The position numbers and the translations under genes were made by a program. A DNA stretch of 64,000 nt, from positions 1-64,000 of the forward strand of contig JBMNRA010000004.1 in the NCBI GenBank assembly GCA_050944415.1. Reading direction: 5' to 3'. Of this stretch, positions 25,371 to 33,658 are shown piece after piece (positions within the stretch are counted from its first letter, which is position 1; each line of letters starts with the position of its first letter). The notes under the pieces are model-generated. The model searched no databases and had not been told where the DNA came from. It saw only the letters and a program-made list of their open reading frames with translations. This stretch comes from Ruminococcus_G sp050944415 (GTDB lineage: Bacteria > Bacillota > Clostridia > Lachnospirales > Lachnospiraceae).

Positions 25371-26234
25371 ATGAAACCAATTAAAGAAGGCAAAGTTCGC
25401 GAAATTTATGATAACGGTGACAGCCTGATCATGGTTGCCACAGATCGAATCAGCTGTTTTGATGTAATCCTTCATAATGTAGTAACCAAGAAGGGAACCG
25501 TTCTTACGCAGATGTCAAAATTCTGGTTTGATATGACAAAGGACATCCTTCCCAATCATATGATTTCCACCGATGTAAAGGATATGCCGGAATTTTTCCA
25601 GCAGCCCCAGTTTGACGGCAACAGCATGATGTGTAAAAAACTGAACATGCTTCCCGTGGAATGCATTGTCAGAGGTTACATTACCGGAAGCGGCTGGGCA
25701 AGCTATCAGAAAGACGGCACTGTCTGCGGTATTAAACTGCCGGAAGGATTAAAAGAATCTGACAAACTTCCGGAACCCATATATACTCCTTCTACCAAGG
25801 CGGAGCTGGGTGACCATGACGAGAATATCTCTTACGAACAGAGCATTGCACATCTCGAAAAATACTACCCCGGAAAGGGTGAGGAATACGCTTCCAAGCT
25901 TCGTGATTATACTATTGCACTTTACACCAAATGTGCCGATTATGCCAGAAGCCGCGGAATCATTATCGCCGATACAAAATTTGAGTTCGGTCTTGATGAA
26001 GATGGAAACATTGTGCTGGGCGATGAGATGCTGACACCGGACAGCTCCCGTTTCTGGGCTGTGGACGTATATGAGCCAGGTCACAGCCAGCCTTCCTTTG
26101 ACAAACAGTATGCACGCGACTGGCTGACAGCCAATCCGGACAGCAACTGGACTTTGCCGGATGATGTGGTGCAGAAGGTTATCGACAAATATCTGCAGAG
26201 CTATGAAATGCTGACAGGAAAAAAATTACAGTAA
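25371..26234 (+). CDS. purC: Phosphoribosylaminoimidazole-succinocarboxamide synthase
   Basis: The 287-residue protein joins aspartate to CAIR in purine synthesis. It has the SAICAR-synthase signatures GKVREIYDNG at the N terminus, VRGYITGSGW, IIADTKFEFGLDE and DEMLTPDSSRFW. I start at 25371, eight bases after AGAGG; an upstream in-frame GTG at 25362 overlaps that site. No other pur genes are adjacent and the gene ends in its own terminator, so it is a single-gene unit. A TATAAT lies at 25336-25341 but no good -35 box accompanies it. Confidence 0.93.
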   Translation: MKPIKEGKVREIYDNGDSLIMVATDRISCFDVILHNVVTKKGTVLTQMSKFWFDMTKDILPNHMISTDVKDMPEFFQQPQFDGNSMMCKKLNMLPVECIVRGYITGSGWASYQKDGTVCGIKLPEGLKESDKLPEPIYTPSTKAELGDHDENISYEQSIAHLEKYYPGKGEEYASKLRDYTIALYTKCADYARSRGIIIADTKFEFGLDEDGNIVLGDEMLTPDSSRFWAVDVYEPGHSQPSFDKQYARDWLTANPDSNWTLPDDVVQKVIDKYLQSYEMLTGKKLQ

Positions 26235-26254
26235 ATTCTTCTATCATAAAACTG

Positions 26255-26292
26255 GGTGAAGGGCTCAAAAATGAGCTTTTCACCTTTGTTTT
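26255..26292 (+). terminator. Terminator of purC
   Basis: GGTGAA-G-GGCTC pairs with GAGC-TT-TTCACC around an A-rich loop, followed by TTTGTTTT. Confidence 0.82.
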
Positions 26293-26333
26293 ATATCAGA
26301 TGTAAGAGCAGAAGAAAAAGGAGAGAAGAAACA

Positions 26334-27800
26334 ATGACTCAAGCTTATGATGTTCTGATCGTGGGCGCCGGCGTTATTGGCTGCACCGTATCACGGGAAC
26401 TGTCACGGTATCAGCTGTCTGTCTGTGTGGTGGAAAAAGGACCGGATATCTGCATGGAAACCAGCAATCGAAATTCTGCTGTCCTTCACGCGGGTTACAA
26501 CAACAGACCGGACTCCCTGATGGCAAAGTTTTGCGTGGAGGGAAACCGGACTTTCGACCAAGTAGCAGCCGAATTGGACATTCCCTACAAACGAACCGGA
26601 AAACTGGTGGTTGGGTTTACGGCGGATGACCTGAAAAACCTCCGTGGTCTGAAGGAACAGGGAGAGAAAAACGGTATTAAAGGCATTGAAATTGTCAACC
26701 GGGATTTCATCGACCGGAAGGCTCCTCTTATCAAAGGTAATTTCGCTATGTGGTCTCCCACAACAGCCATATTAAGCCCTTTTCAGTTTACCTACGGAAT
26801 GGCGGAAAACGCAGCTGACAACGGTGTTTCATTTTTCTGTGACTGTGAAGTAACCGGTATTTCCCTGAGACCGGATGGAATTCATTCCGTCATAACAAAA
26901 AAAGGAATTTTCAAAAGCCGATGGGTCATTAACTGTGCAGGCCTGGGATCTGATATGATTTCATCCATGCTCGGGATCAACGATTACACCCTGTATCCCT
27001 GCCGCGGGGAATACTTTATACTAGATAAAAAACTGAGCAAAATGCTTCCCCTTCCCGTTTATCCTGTTCCAAATTATCAGACGGGCGGTCTGGGCATCCA
27101 TCTGACACCTACGCTGGACGGGAACATTATGGTGGGTCCCAGCACGGAATATATAAATGAGAGAGGGAATTATTCTACAACCAGAAAAATCATGGATATG
27201 CTGATCGAAGACGGCAGCCGGATTTTTCCTTATCTGAAACGGGAATATTTTATACGGAACTTTGCCGGTATTCGTCCCAAACTTTCTCCCAAAGGCGTGG
27301 GAGGCTACCATGATTTTGTCATTGAACGGCGGGATGATATCGATCCTCATGCCGTCAACCTGGTAGGCATCGAATCGCCCGGACTCACCAGCGCTGTTCC
27401 CATCGCCCGTGAAGTCCTTCGGCTTATAATGGAAAAAGAAGATCTGAAGAAAAATCCTGCTTTCCATCCGCTCAGACACCGGTTCCCCACTTTCCGGGAT
27501 AAATCCCCTGAAGAACAGGCACAGCTGATCCGGAATAATTCCGACTATGGCGAAATTATCTGCCGTTGTGAAACCATCACAAAAGCAGAAGTCCTTCATG
27601 CAATCAAAGGCCCCCTCGGCGCCAGCACTGTCACCGGCGTAAAATACCGATGCCGCGCCATGATGGGACGCTGCCAGGGCGGCTACTGTCAGACAAGAAT
27701 CACAGAGCTTCTGATGCAGGAAAAAGAGATCCGTCCGGAGGATTTAATCTATGAACGGCAGGGATCTTACATCTTTACCGGGGAGGTGAGAAAAAAATGA
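26334..27800 (+). CDS. GlpA-like FAD-dependent dehydrogenase with C-terminal [2Fe-2S] domain
   Basis: The 488-residue protein has an N-terminal FAD-binding motif DVLIVGAGVIGCTV, a DAO-type domain (FAD-dependent oxidoreductases of the glycerol-3-phosphate/2-hydroxyglutarate group) and a C-terminal BFD-type Cys cluster. In that cluster CRCETI pairs with YRCRAMMGRCQGGYCQ, the pattern that holds a [2Fe-2S] centre in GlpA-type proteins. Start 26334 follows AAAGGAG; the longer frame to 26256 overlaps the purC terminator. The next gene overlaps by four bases. It is likely part of an anaerobic glycerol-3-phosphate or related hydroxy-acid dehydrogenase. The substrate is unproven. Confidence 0.85.
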   Translation: MTQAYDVLIVGAGVIGCTVSRELSRYQLSVCVVEKGPDICMETSNRNSAVLHAGYNNRPDSLMAKFCVEGNRTFDQVAAELDIPYKRTGKLVVGFTADDLKNLRGLKEQGEKNGIKGIEIVNRDFIDRKAPLIKGNFAMWSPTTAILSPFQFTYGMAENAADNGVSFFCDCEVTGISLRPDGIHSVITKKGIFKSRWVINCAGLGSDMISSMLGINDYTLYPCRGEYFILDKKLSKMLPLPVYPVPNYQTGGLGIHLTPTLDGNIMVGPSTEYINERGNYSTTRKIMDMLIEDGSRIFPYLKREYFIRNFAGIRPKLSPKGVGGYHDFVIERRDDIDPHAVNLVGIESPGLTSAVPIAREVLRLIMEKEDLKKNPAFHPLRHRFPTFRDKSPEEQAQLIRNNSDYGEIICRCETITKAEVLHAIKGPLGASTVTGVKYRCRAMMGRCQGGYCQTRITELLMQEKEIRPEDLIYERQGSYIFTGEVRKK

Positions 27801-29038
27801 AAGTCATACACAAACAGGTAATCATCATCGGAGGCGGACCTGGAGGGCTGGCCGCCGCTGCTGAACTTAAAAGAAAAGGAATCAATGACCTCCTGATCCT
27901 GGAGCGGGAACACTGGCTGGGCGGAATTCTCCGTCAGTGCATCCATGACGGCTTCGGTCTCACCCGGTTCGGTGAAACTCTCTCCGGACCGGAATACGCA
28001 CAGCGTTTTATCGATCAGATCAATGATCTGGGAATTGAGGCGGCTACTGATACTACGGTCATCGGTTTAAGTCAGGACAGAATCGTCACTGCTGTTTCCA
28101 GAAACGGTCTGATGCAATATCAGGCGGATGCCGTTATTCTTACTATGGGCTGCCGGGAAAGAACACGCGGAGCGCTGTCCATCCCAGGAGAACGTCCTTC
28201 CGGCGTATTTACAGCCGGCGTAGCCCAAGCCTATATAAATCTGAAAAATAAAATGGTCGGCCATCATGCCGTCATCCTTGGCTCCGGTGACATTGGCATG
28301 ATCATGGCAAGAAGACTGACTCTGGAAGGCGCAAAAGTAGAAGCGGTTTTCGAAATACAGCCCTACGCCAGCGGTCTTCCCAGAAATATTGAACAGTGCC
28401 TCAATGACTATGGAATTCCTCTTTACTTAAATCACACGGTGACAAAAATTAAAGGTGCCAATCGTCTGGAGGCCGTGGAAGTAAGTCAGGTAGACGAACA
28501 TTTGCAGCCTGTTCCCGGTACGGAAAAAGAATACGTCTGCGATACTCTGATCCTCTCGGTTGGTCTGATCCCGGAAAATGAGCTGTCGCTGATGGCCGGT
28601 GTTCAGCTGGATCCGCGGACAAAAGGCGCTGTCGTAGATGAAGGTTACCAGACAAATGTTCCCGGTATTTTTGCCGCCGGAAACGTACTCCATGTCCATG
28701 ATCTGGTGGATTTCGTTTCTCTGGAAGCGGAACGTCTGGCAGAATCCGTGGCTGCCTTTCTGAATGGCAGATGTTTATCCGCTCAAATACAGGTGGAAAC
28801 AGGCGGACTGGTCGGCTACACGGTACCGCAGAGAATAACAGGCAATCAGGACGTTACATTGTTTTTCCGACCCCGGAAACCCACACGGAACTGTTACGTG
28901 GAAATCCGGCAGGATGAAAACTGTCTCGTACGGAAAAAATATCCCCGGCTTCTTCCTGCCCAGATGGAAAGCATTTCCCTTCCTGCCTCAAAACTGTCCT
29001 CTTATTCCAATGTAAAGGTGGTGACCAGCTTTGAATAA
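27797..29038 (+). CDS. FAD/NAD(P)-binding oxidoreductase subunit
   Basis: The 413-residue protein has two dinucleotide-binding motifs: IIGGGPGGLAAAAEL for FAD at residues 9-23 and VILGSGDIGMIMARR near 155. It also has the MGCRERTRGALSIPGERPSGVFTAG segment (split here only for reading) seen in sarcosine-oxidase-alpha and HcnB-like proteins. It probably transfers electrons between the GlpA-like subunit and NAD or another carrier. It overlaps its upstream neighbour by ATGA and its downstream neighbour by eight bases, so the three genes are translationally coupled. Confidence 0.83.
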   Translation: MKVIHKQVIIIGGGPGGLAAAAELKRKGINDLLILEREHWLGGILRQCIHDGFGLTRFGETLSGPEYAQRFIDQINDLGIEAATDTTVIGLSQDRIVTAVSRNGLMQYQADAVILTMGCRERTRGALSIPGERPSGVFTAGVAQAYINLKNKMVGHHAVILGSGDIGMIMARRLTLEGAKVEAVFEIQPYASGLPRNIEQCLNDYGIPLYLNHTVTKIKGANRLEAVEVSQVDEHLQPVPGTEKEYVCDTLILSVGLIPENELSLMAGVQLDPRTKGAVVDEGYQTNVPGIFAAGNVLHVHDLVDFVSLEAERLAESVAAFLNGRCLSAQIQVETGGLVGYTVPQRITGNQDVTLFFRPRKPTRNCYVEIRQDENCLVRKKYPRLLPAQMESISLPASKLSSYSNVKVVTSFE

Positions 29039-29423
29039 AACATTTACATGTATCCTCTGTCCCAACGGCTGTGAAATTTGTACTTCATTCAATGATGATG
29101 AAATTCTGTCTGTCACCGGAAACAAATGTTCCAAAGGCGCCGCCTATGTGGAACAGGAGATAAAAAATCCTCTCCGGAACATTGCTTCTTCCGTACTTGT
29201 GGAAGATGGGGATATGCCCCTGTGCAGCGTCCGCCTCTCCGCCCCGGTGCCCAAAAGACGAATTCCTGAGGTGATGGCAGAAATCCGTAAAATCAGCGTA
29301 ACTGCGCCTGTGAAAACGGGAGATATCCTTCTGGCCGATGTTCTCGGGCTTGGCAGCGATGTGATCGCCACAAGAAACGTAGAAAAAAGCCTCCGCCTTC
29401 CATCCTTTACGGATGAAAGCTGA
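29031..29423 (+). CDS. DUF1667 cysteine-rich protein
   Basis: The 130-residue protein has Cys7, Cys10, Cys14, Cys17 and Cys33 in TCILCPNGCEIC and NKCSKG, a likely Fe-S or zinc site, and matches DUF1667. In many Clostridia and Thermotogae this family is encoded beside GlpA-like and NAD/FAD oxidoreductases, as here. The start is TTG at 29031, with AAGGTGG upstream. A role as an electron-transfer subunit of the three-protein complex is inferred from context, not demonstrated by the sequence. Confidence 0.85.
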   Translation: MNKTFTCILCPNGCEICTSFNDDEILSVTGNKCSKGAAYVEQEIKNPLRNIASSVLVEDGDMPLCSVRLSAPVPKRRIPEVMAEIRKISVTAPVKTGDILLADVLGLGSDVIATRNVEKSLRLPSFTDES

Positions 29424-29433
29424 GGCTTTCTTC
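29383..29433. terminator. Bidirectional terminator between the DUF1667 and larE genes
   Basis: AAAGCCTC pairs with GAGGCTTT, and inside it CATCC pairs with GGATG. The stem overlaps the 3' end of the DUF1667 gene and is flanked by A and T runs, so it can serve both convergent operons. Confidence 0.7.
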
Positions 29434-29434
29434 A

Positions 29435-30262
29435 TTACACGTTTTCGTCCATACTTCCGGAACGAAAACCTTCCAGATCCATGGTAATATATGAAAAACC
29501 CGTTTTCTTCAACTGACAGCATATCAGCTCTGCCTTTTCAATCAGCATTGGAAAATCTTCCCGGTCAACTTCCAGCCGGACAATATCTCCATGCAGCCGC
29601 AGCCTGACATTGCGAAATCCCAGTTTCCTGACGAAATTCTCGCCCCGGTCAATTTTTTCCAGAATATCCGCATCTATCCTTGTCCCATAGGGAAGCCTGG
29701 TAGCAAGACAGGGGGCTGACGGCCGGTCTGCCGCTGCAATCCCCAGCTCTGCCGCCAATGCCCGGACTTCCGTCTTGGAAAATCCCAGCTGACGCAGCGG
29801 ACTGACAATCCCCAGTTCCTCCACTGCCTGTATCCCCGGTCGATACTGACCTTCATCATCTTTATTGGTTCCCTCCAGTACCACCGAAAAGCCATGATCA
29901 GACGCAAACTCCAGAAGCTTTCCAAACAGCATCCGTTTGCACAGATAACATCTGTTGACAGGATTATTTAATATCTCCGGTTCTTCCAGCTCGTTTACTG
30001 TTATCACATAGTGATCCGCCCCCATCTGTCCCGCCGTTTCTCTGGCAAAGGAAATATCCGCCGCCGGATGAAGCGCCGTGTCAAAAGTTACTGCCGCAAC
30101 TTTGGATCCTTTCTTCCCGGCTGCCATAACAGCCGTTTTCAATATCAGACTGCTGTCCACGCCCCCGGAAAATGCCACACAGCAGTCCTTCCCGGTGATT
30201 TCATCCATCATCCGTTCCAGCCGTTTTCTCTTACTCTCCAAAAAGCTCACCGGCCTTTCCAA
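29435..30262 (-). CDS. larE: LarE, sacrificial sulfur transferase for the nickel-pincer cofactor
   Basis: The 275-residue protein has the PP-loop SGGVDSSL near residues 32-39. It carries NRCYLCKRMLF, with a CxxC, and PSAPCLATRLPYGTRI, with the Cys that in Lactobacillus LarE gives up its sulfur and in other species joins a [4Fe-4S] site. The extra CxxC suggests the cluster-dependent, non-sacrificial form, but that is inference. It uses ATP to add sulfur to the pyridinium carboxylate made by LarB. The upstream start is uncertain: TTG at 30262, a GTG four codons later or TTG three codons after that are all possible. It overlaps larC by 32 bases. Confidence 0.9.
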   Translation of the reverse strand: MERPVSFLESKRKRLERMMDEITGKDCCVAFSGGVDSSLILKTAVMAAGKKGSKVAAVTFDTALHPAADISFARETAGQMGADHYVITVNELEEPEILNNPVNRCYLCKRMLFGKLLEFASDHGFSVVLEGTNKDDEGQYRPGIQAVEELGIVSPLRQLGFSKTEVRALAAELGIAAADRPSAPCLATRLPYGTRIDADILEKIDRGENFVRKLGFRNVRLRLHGDIVRLEVDREDFPMLIEKAELICCQLKKTGFSYITMDLEGFRSGSMDENV

Positions 30263-31406
30263 GAGCTTCCTGGTATACCCGGCGGAAGCTTTCCCCTCTC
30301 ACCTGCGCCGCTTTTTTCACGTCTTCATACTCAGGATAGGCATACACACGATGATTTCTGTAACATACCTTGATGCCGATTTCTCCGTAACTGGTAGGAA
30401 TTTTTTCCATCCTTCTCTCCAGCACACTCCTGCCCGCCCGGTATCTTCGTATTCCTATGGTAGTAGATTCCTGGAAAATCAGATTCTCCGCCCGCTGCAC
30501 TGTTTCATCCGTACAGATAACCTGAAGCAGATATCCAGGTCTGTTCTTCTTCATATAAACAGGTATAAAAACTGCATCCTTTACCCCTGCAGCAAAGAGC
30601 TGTTCCTGAAGAAAGCCCAGCTGTTCTCCGCTGCAGTCGTCCACATTGCTTTCCAGAACCCATACGTCGGATTCTTTCTTTACTTCACGCACCAGCATGG
30701 CACGCAGTACGTTGGCGTGATCAAACTCCTTTTTTCCTGCACCGATTCCCACCTTTACAATTTCCATCTCATCTGGAAGCTCTCTGGTACGAAGAGCCGC
30801 GGCTATGGCCGCACCGGTAGGGGTAATCATTTCACCTTCCGTATCTGTCAGTGTCACTGGAAGCCCCCAGGCGGATACCAGCTCCGCCACAGCCGGAACC
30901 GGAACCGGCATGCGGCCGTGCTGGCACATCACGCTGCCCCGGCCTTCTCTCAGAGTGCCAATGGCTGTCTCTTCAATTTCAAGACTGCAGATACAGGCCG
31001 CCGTTCCTACAATATCAACAATAGAATCTACCGCTCCTACCTCATGGAAATGGACATGGTCCGCCGGCGCGCCATGGACTTTTCCTTCTGCCAGTGCCAG
31101 AATATGAAAAATTTTCACCGCCAGTTCCTTTACCGGCTGATCCATAGCTGATTCCATTATCATATTCTGTATTTCTCCGTAGGTCCGATGGGGCTGATGT
31201 TCCTCTTCTACCGCAACATCAAAAGTTTTGCTGTCAATTCCTTTTTTCCCGGTTCGTCCCGTTATCAGCCGGTAATGATCAAGGGGAAGTTTTTCCACCT
31301 GACTGCGCATATATGCTTCATCCGCTCCCAGATCCAGCAGAGCAGCCACAGTCATATCCCCGCTGATACCTGAACTACCTTCCAGATACAATATCAAATC
31401 TGTCAT
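30231..31406 (-). CDS. larC: LarC, nickel insertion enzyme for the nickel-pincer cofactor
   Basis: The 391-residue protein is one continuous frame, unlike the split larC1/larC2 of Lactobacillus plantarum that needs a frameshift. The N-terminal domain begins LILYLEGSSGISGDM and continues with HVHFHEVGAVDSIVDI, which includes His residues. The C-terminal half has LESNVDDCSGEQLG and ends with the CTP-dependent nickel-insertion region. The ATG at 31406 follows AAGGAG. It overlaps larB by four bases and larE by 32, so expression is coupled. Confidence 0.92.
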   Translation of the reverse strand: MTDLILYLEGSSGISGDMTVAALLDLGADEAYMRSQVEKLPLDHYRLITGRTGKKGIDSKTFDVAVEEEHQPHRTYGEIQNMIMESAMDQPVKELAVKIFHILALAEGKVHGAPADHVHFHEVGAVDSIVDIVGTAACICSLEIEETAIGTLREGRGSVMCQHGRMPVPVPAVAELVSAWGLPVTLTDTEGEMITPTGAAIAAALRTRELPDEMEIVKVGIGAGKKEFDHANVLRAMLVREVKKESDVWVLESNVDDCSGEQLGFLQEQLFAAGVKDAVFIPVYMKKNRPGYLLQVICTDETVQRAENLIFQESTTIGIRRYRAGRSVLERRMEKIPTSYGEIGIKVCYRNHRVYAYPEYEDVKKAAQVRGESFRRVYQEALGKAGELFGE

Positions 31407-32164
31407 ACACACTCCTTATTTCCCGGTTCCGCCATCCGATTCATCTGTGCTGCCAGATATCCTGCACCGAACCCATTATCAATATTGACAACCGCCACAC
31501 CTTCCGCACAGGAATTCAGCATGGTCAGCAGAGGAGCCACACCCCCGAAGCTGGCTCCATATCCCACAGAAGTCGGAACCGCTATAACAGGACGTTCCAC
31601 CATTCCCGCTACAACACCGGGAAGGGCTCCCTCCATTCCTGCCGCCGCAATAACACAGTTAGCCCGGCGGATATCTTCCATTTTAGACAGCAGCCGGTGA
31701 ATTCCGGCCACTCCCACGTCATAAATTCTCTCCACATGGCACCCGAAATACTCGGCCGTCACTGCAGCTTCCTCAGCCACAGCCATATCAGATGTTCCCC
31801 CTGTCAGCACGGCCACACAGCCTTTCCTTTGGGGCTTTTTAAATTCCAGGCGCAGAATTCCTGCCGTCTCCTCGTATATAAGCTCCGGTATCCGCTCTTT
31901 TAATGATTCATACTGCTGAAGGCTGGCCCTGGTTCCCAGCAGATTTTCTTTTCTGTCGCAGAAAAGACGGTAAATGTCATACAGCTGGGCAACCGTTTTC
32001 CCCGCACAGTAGATCACCTCTCCAAATCCGTTTCTCAGACTTCTGTGGTGATCGATTTTTGCGCATCCAATATCTTCATAGGGAAGCTTCACCAGCTCCT
32101 TTTCAGCCTCTTCGATGGATATTTTTCCTGCTTTTACCTGCTCTAATAATGTATGTACCTCCAT
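31403..32164 (-). CDS. larB: LarB, nicotinic acid adenine dinucleotide carboxylase/hydrolase
   Basis: The 253-residue protein has a PurE-like C-terminal domain with VLTGGTSDMAVAEEAAVTAE and VAGIHRLL, VIAAAGMEGALPGVV and VIAVPTSVGYGASFGG. It carboxylates and hydrolyses NaAD to begin synthesis of the pyridinium dithiodicarboxylate cofactor. The start at 32164 follows AAGGTG. It is the first gene of larB-larC-larE; the lactate racemase gene larA is not nearby. Confidence 0.92.
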   Translation of the reverse strand: MEVHTLLEQVKAGKISIEEAEKELVKLPYEDIGCAKIDHHRSLRNGFGEVIYCAGKTVAQLYDIYRLFCDRKENLLGTRASLQQYESLKERIPELIYEETAGILRLEFKKPQRKGCVAVLTGGTSDMAVAEEAAVTAEYFGCHVERIYDVGVAGIHRLLSKMEDIRRANCVIAAAGMEGALPGVVAGMVERPVIAVPTSVGYGASFGGVAPLLTMLNSCAEGVAVVNIDNGFGAGYLAAQMNRMAEPGNKECV

Positions 32165-32221
32165 CAATTTCACCTTCTTCTTCTCTTGCTATTATATCAT
32201 CAATGGTGCGGCTCTGTAAAC

Positions 32222-33562
32222 TTATGCGCTCCTTGTTTCCTTTGTACTCTTCCGGTAGATCAGCCAGGCCGCCGCTGCAGTCAGAAGCTCAGCCGCCCAA
32301 AAGGCGTGCCAGACTCCGGCCGCTCCCATAAACCGGCTCAGCAGAAATGCCGTCGGAATGATCAATGCTGTATATCTGAGAAAAGAAATCAGAAAGGAAG
32401 GAAAACCTTTTCCCAGCCCTTCCAGTGCTCCGGCGGATACTACGGAAACTGCAGATGGAATAAATCCAAAACAGATGATCCGGAGAGCTTCTCCGCCCAC
32501 TTCCCTGGTATCACTGCTTTCCGTAAACATTCCCATCAGAACATCTGGTATCAGCAGACAGAGAACCGTTCCTGCAGCCATAATCAGAAGGACACATGCC
32601 AGGGTCGTCCGGTATATGCTTCCCACCCTTTTGTATTCCCCTGCGCCATAATTATAGGCAATCAACGGACGCATGCCCTGCACCAGTCCGTTGGCCGTCT
32701 GATACAGCAGAGACTGCAGTTTATAGTAAACACCCAGCACCAGAACGTATATCTGGGAAAACGGGGCGAGAATGCCGTTCAGTGCAGAAATCAGAAGAGA
32801 CGGCAGCGCCATATTCAGTGTAGCTGCAATTCCAACGGAATACATGTCACGGCAGAGTCTGCCGTCCGGCTTCAGATATTTTCCCGATATTTTTACATTG
32901 ACAGGGCTGAACCGGTACACCAGCAGATAGGCCGCCAGTGTCGCCGCCTGTCCTATGCCGGTAGCCCATGCCGCCCCCTGAATTCCCAGCTGCGGAAAGG
33001 GTCCGATTCCGAAAATCATCAGCGGGTCCAGTATAATGTTTACGATACAGCCCAGCAGCATGCACAGCATGGAAACCGTCATCCGTCCTACAGCCTGAAA
33101 CAGTTTTTCATAGGACAGGCACAATGCAATCACAAAGGCAAAACAGAATATGATATTGGAATACTGAAGTCCATACCGGGCAATCTTCTGATCATCCGTA
33201 AACATGGATAAGAATCCCGGCATAATCAGTATACAGATCACATTCAGTATCATGCCGTGAATAAAACTGAGCGCTGTCCCTAAAGTTGCCGCCTTGTTGG
33301 CTCTTTCATTCTCCCCTGCTCCCAGCATTCTGGCAATCACTGCATTTACACCTACAGAAAACCCGATACAGATGGCATTGACCAGGTTCTGTATAGGAAA
33401 CACCAGCGACAGTGCCGTCATCGCGTCCTCACTGATCTGGGCAACAAAAATACTGTCTACAATATTATAAAGAGAATTCACCAGCATGGAAATCACCATG
33501 GGAATTCCCATGGTCATGATAAGAGACAATACCGGTCTTTCTTTCATATATGTCTGATCCAT
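32222..33562 (-). CDS. MATE-family efflux transporter
   Basis: The 446-residue protein has about twelve membrane segments in two MatE repeats. The first begins near ERPVLSLIMTMGIPMVISM with the DSIFVAQ segment, and the second begins near the middle with AATLNMALPSLLISA. Members use Na+ or H+ gradients to export drugs or metabolites. It lies 57 bases upstream of larB on the same strand, with a terminator between it and ilvA. The substrate is unknown. Confidence 0.9.
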   Translation of the reverse strand: MDQTYMKERPVLSLIMTMGIPMVISMLVNSLYNIVDSIFVAQISEDAMTALSLVFPIQNLVNAICIGFSVGVNAVIARMLGAGENERANKAATLGTALSFIHGMILNVICILIMPGFLSMFTDDQKIARYGLQYSNIIFCFAFVIALCLSYEKLFQAVGRMTVSMLCMLLGCIVNIILDPLMIFGIGPFPQLGIQGAAWATGIGQAATLAAYLLVYRFSPVNVKISGKYLKPDGRLCRDMYSVGIAATLNMALPSLLISALNGILAPFSQIYVLVLGVYYKLQSLLYQTANGLVQGMRPLIAYNYGAGEYKRVGSIYRTTLACVLLIMAAGTVLCLLIPDVLMGMFTESSDTREVGGEALRIICFGFIPSAVSVVSAGALEGLGKGFPSFLISFLRYTALIIPTAFLLSRFMGAAGVWHAFWAAELLTAAAAWLIYRKSTKETRSA

Positions 33563-33591
33563 TTTCTTCGTCCTCTGCCTTTTTTATCTTG

Positions 33592-33641
33592 TCAAAAAAA
33601 GAACGCTGCAAAACATAAACGCTCATTTTTGTTTTACAGCG
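33592..33641 (-). terminator. Terminator of ilvA
   Basis: On the minus strand CGCTGTAAAAC and GTTTTGCAGCG form an 11-bp stem with one G-U pair, followed by TTCTTTTTTT. Confidence 0.8.
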
Positions 33642-33658
33642 CCTTATGAAATTATGCT

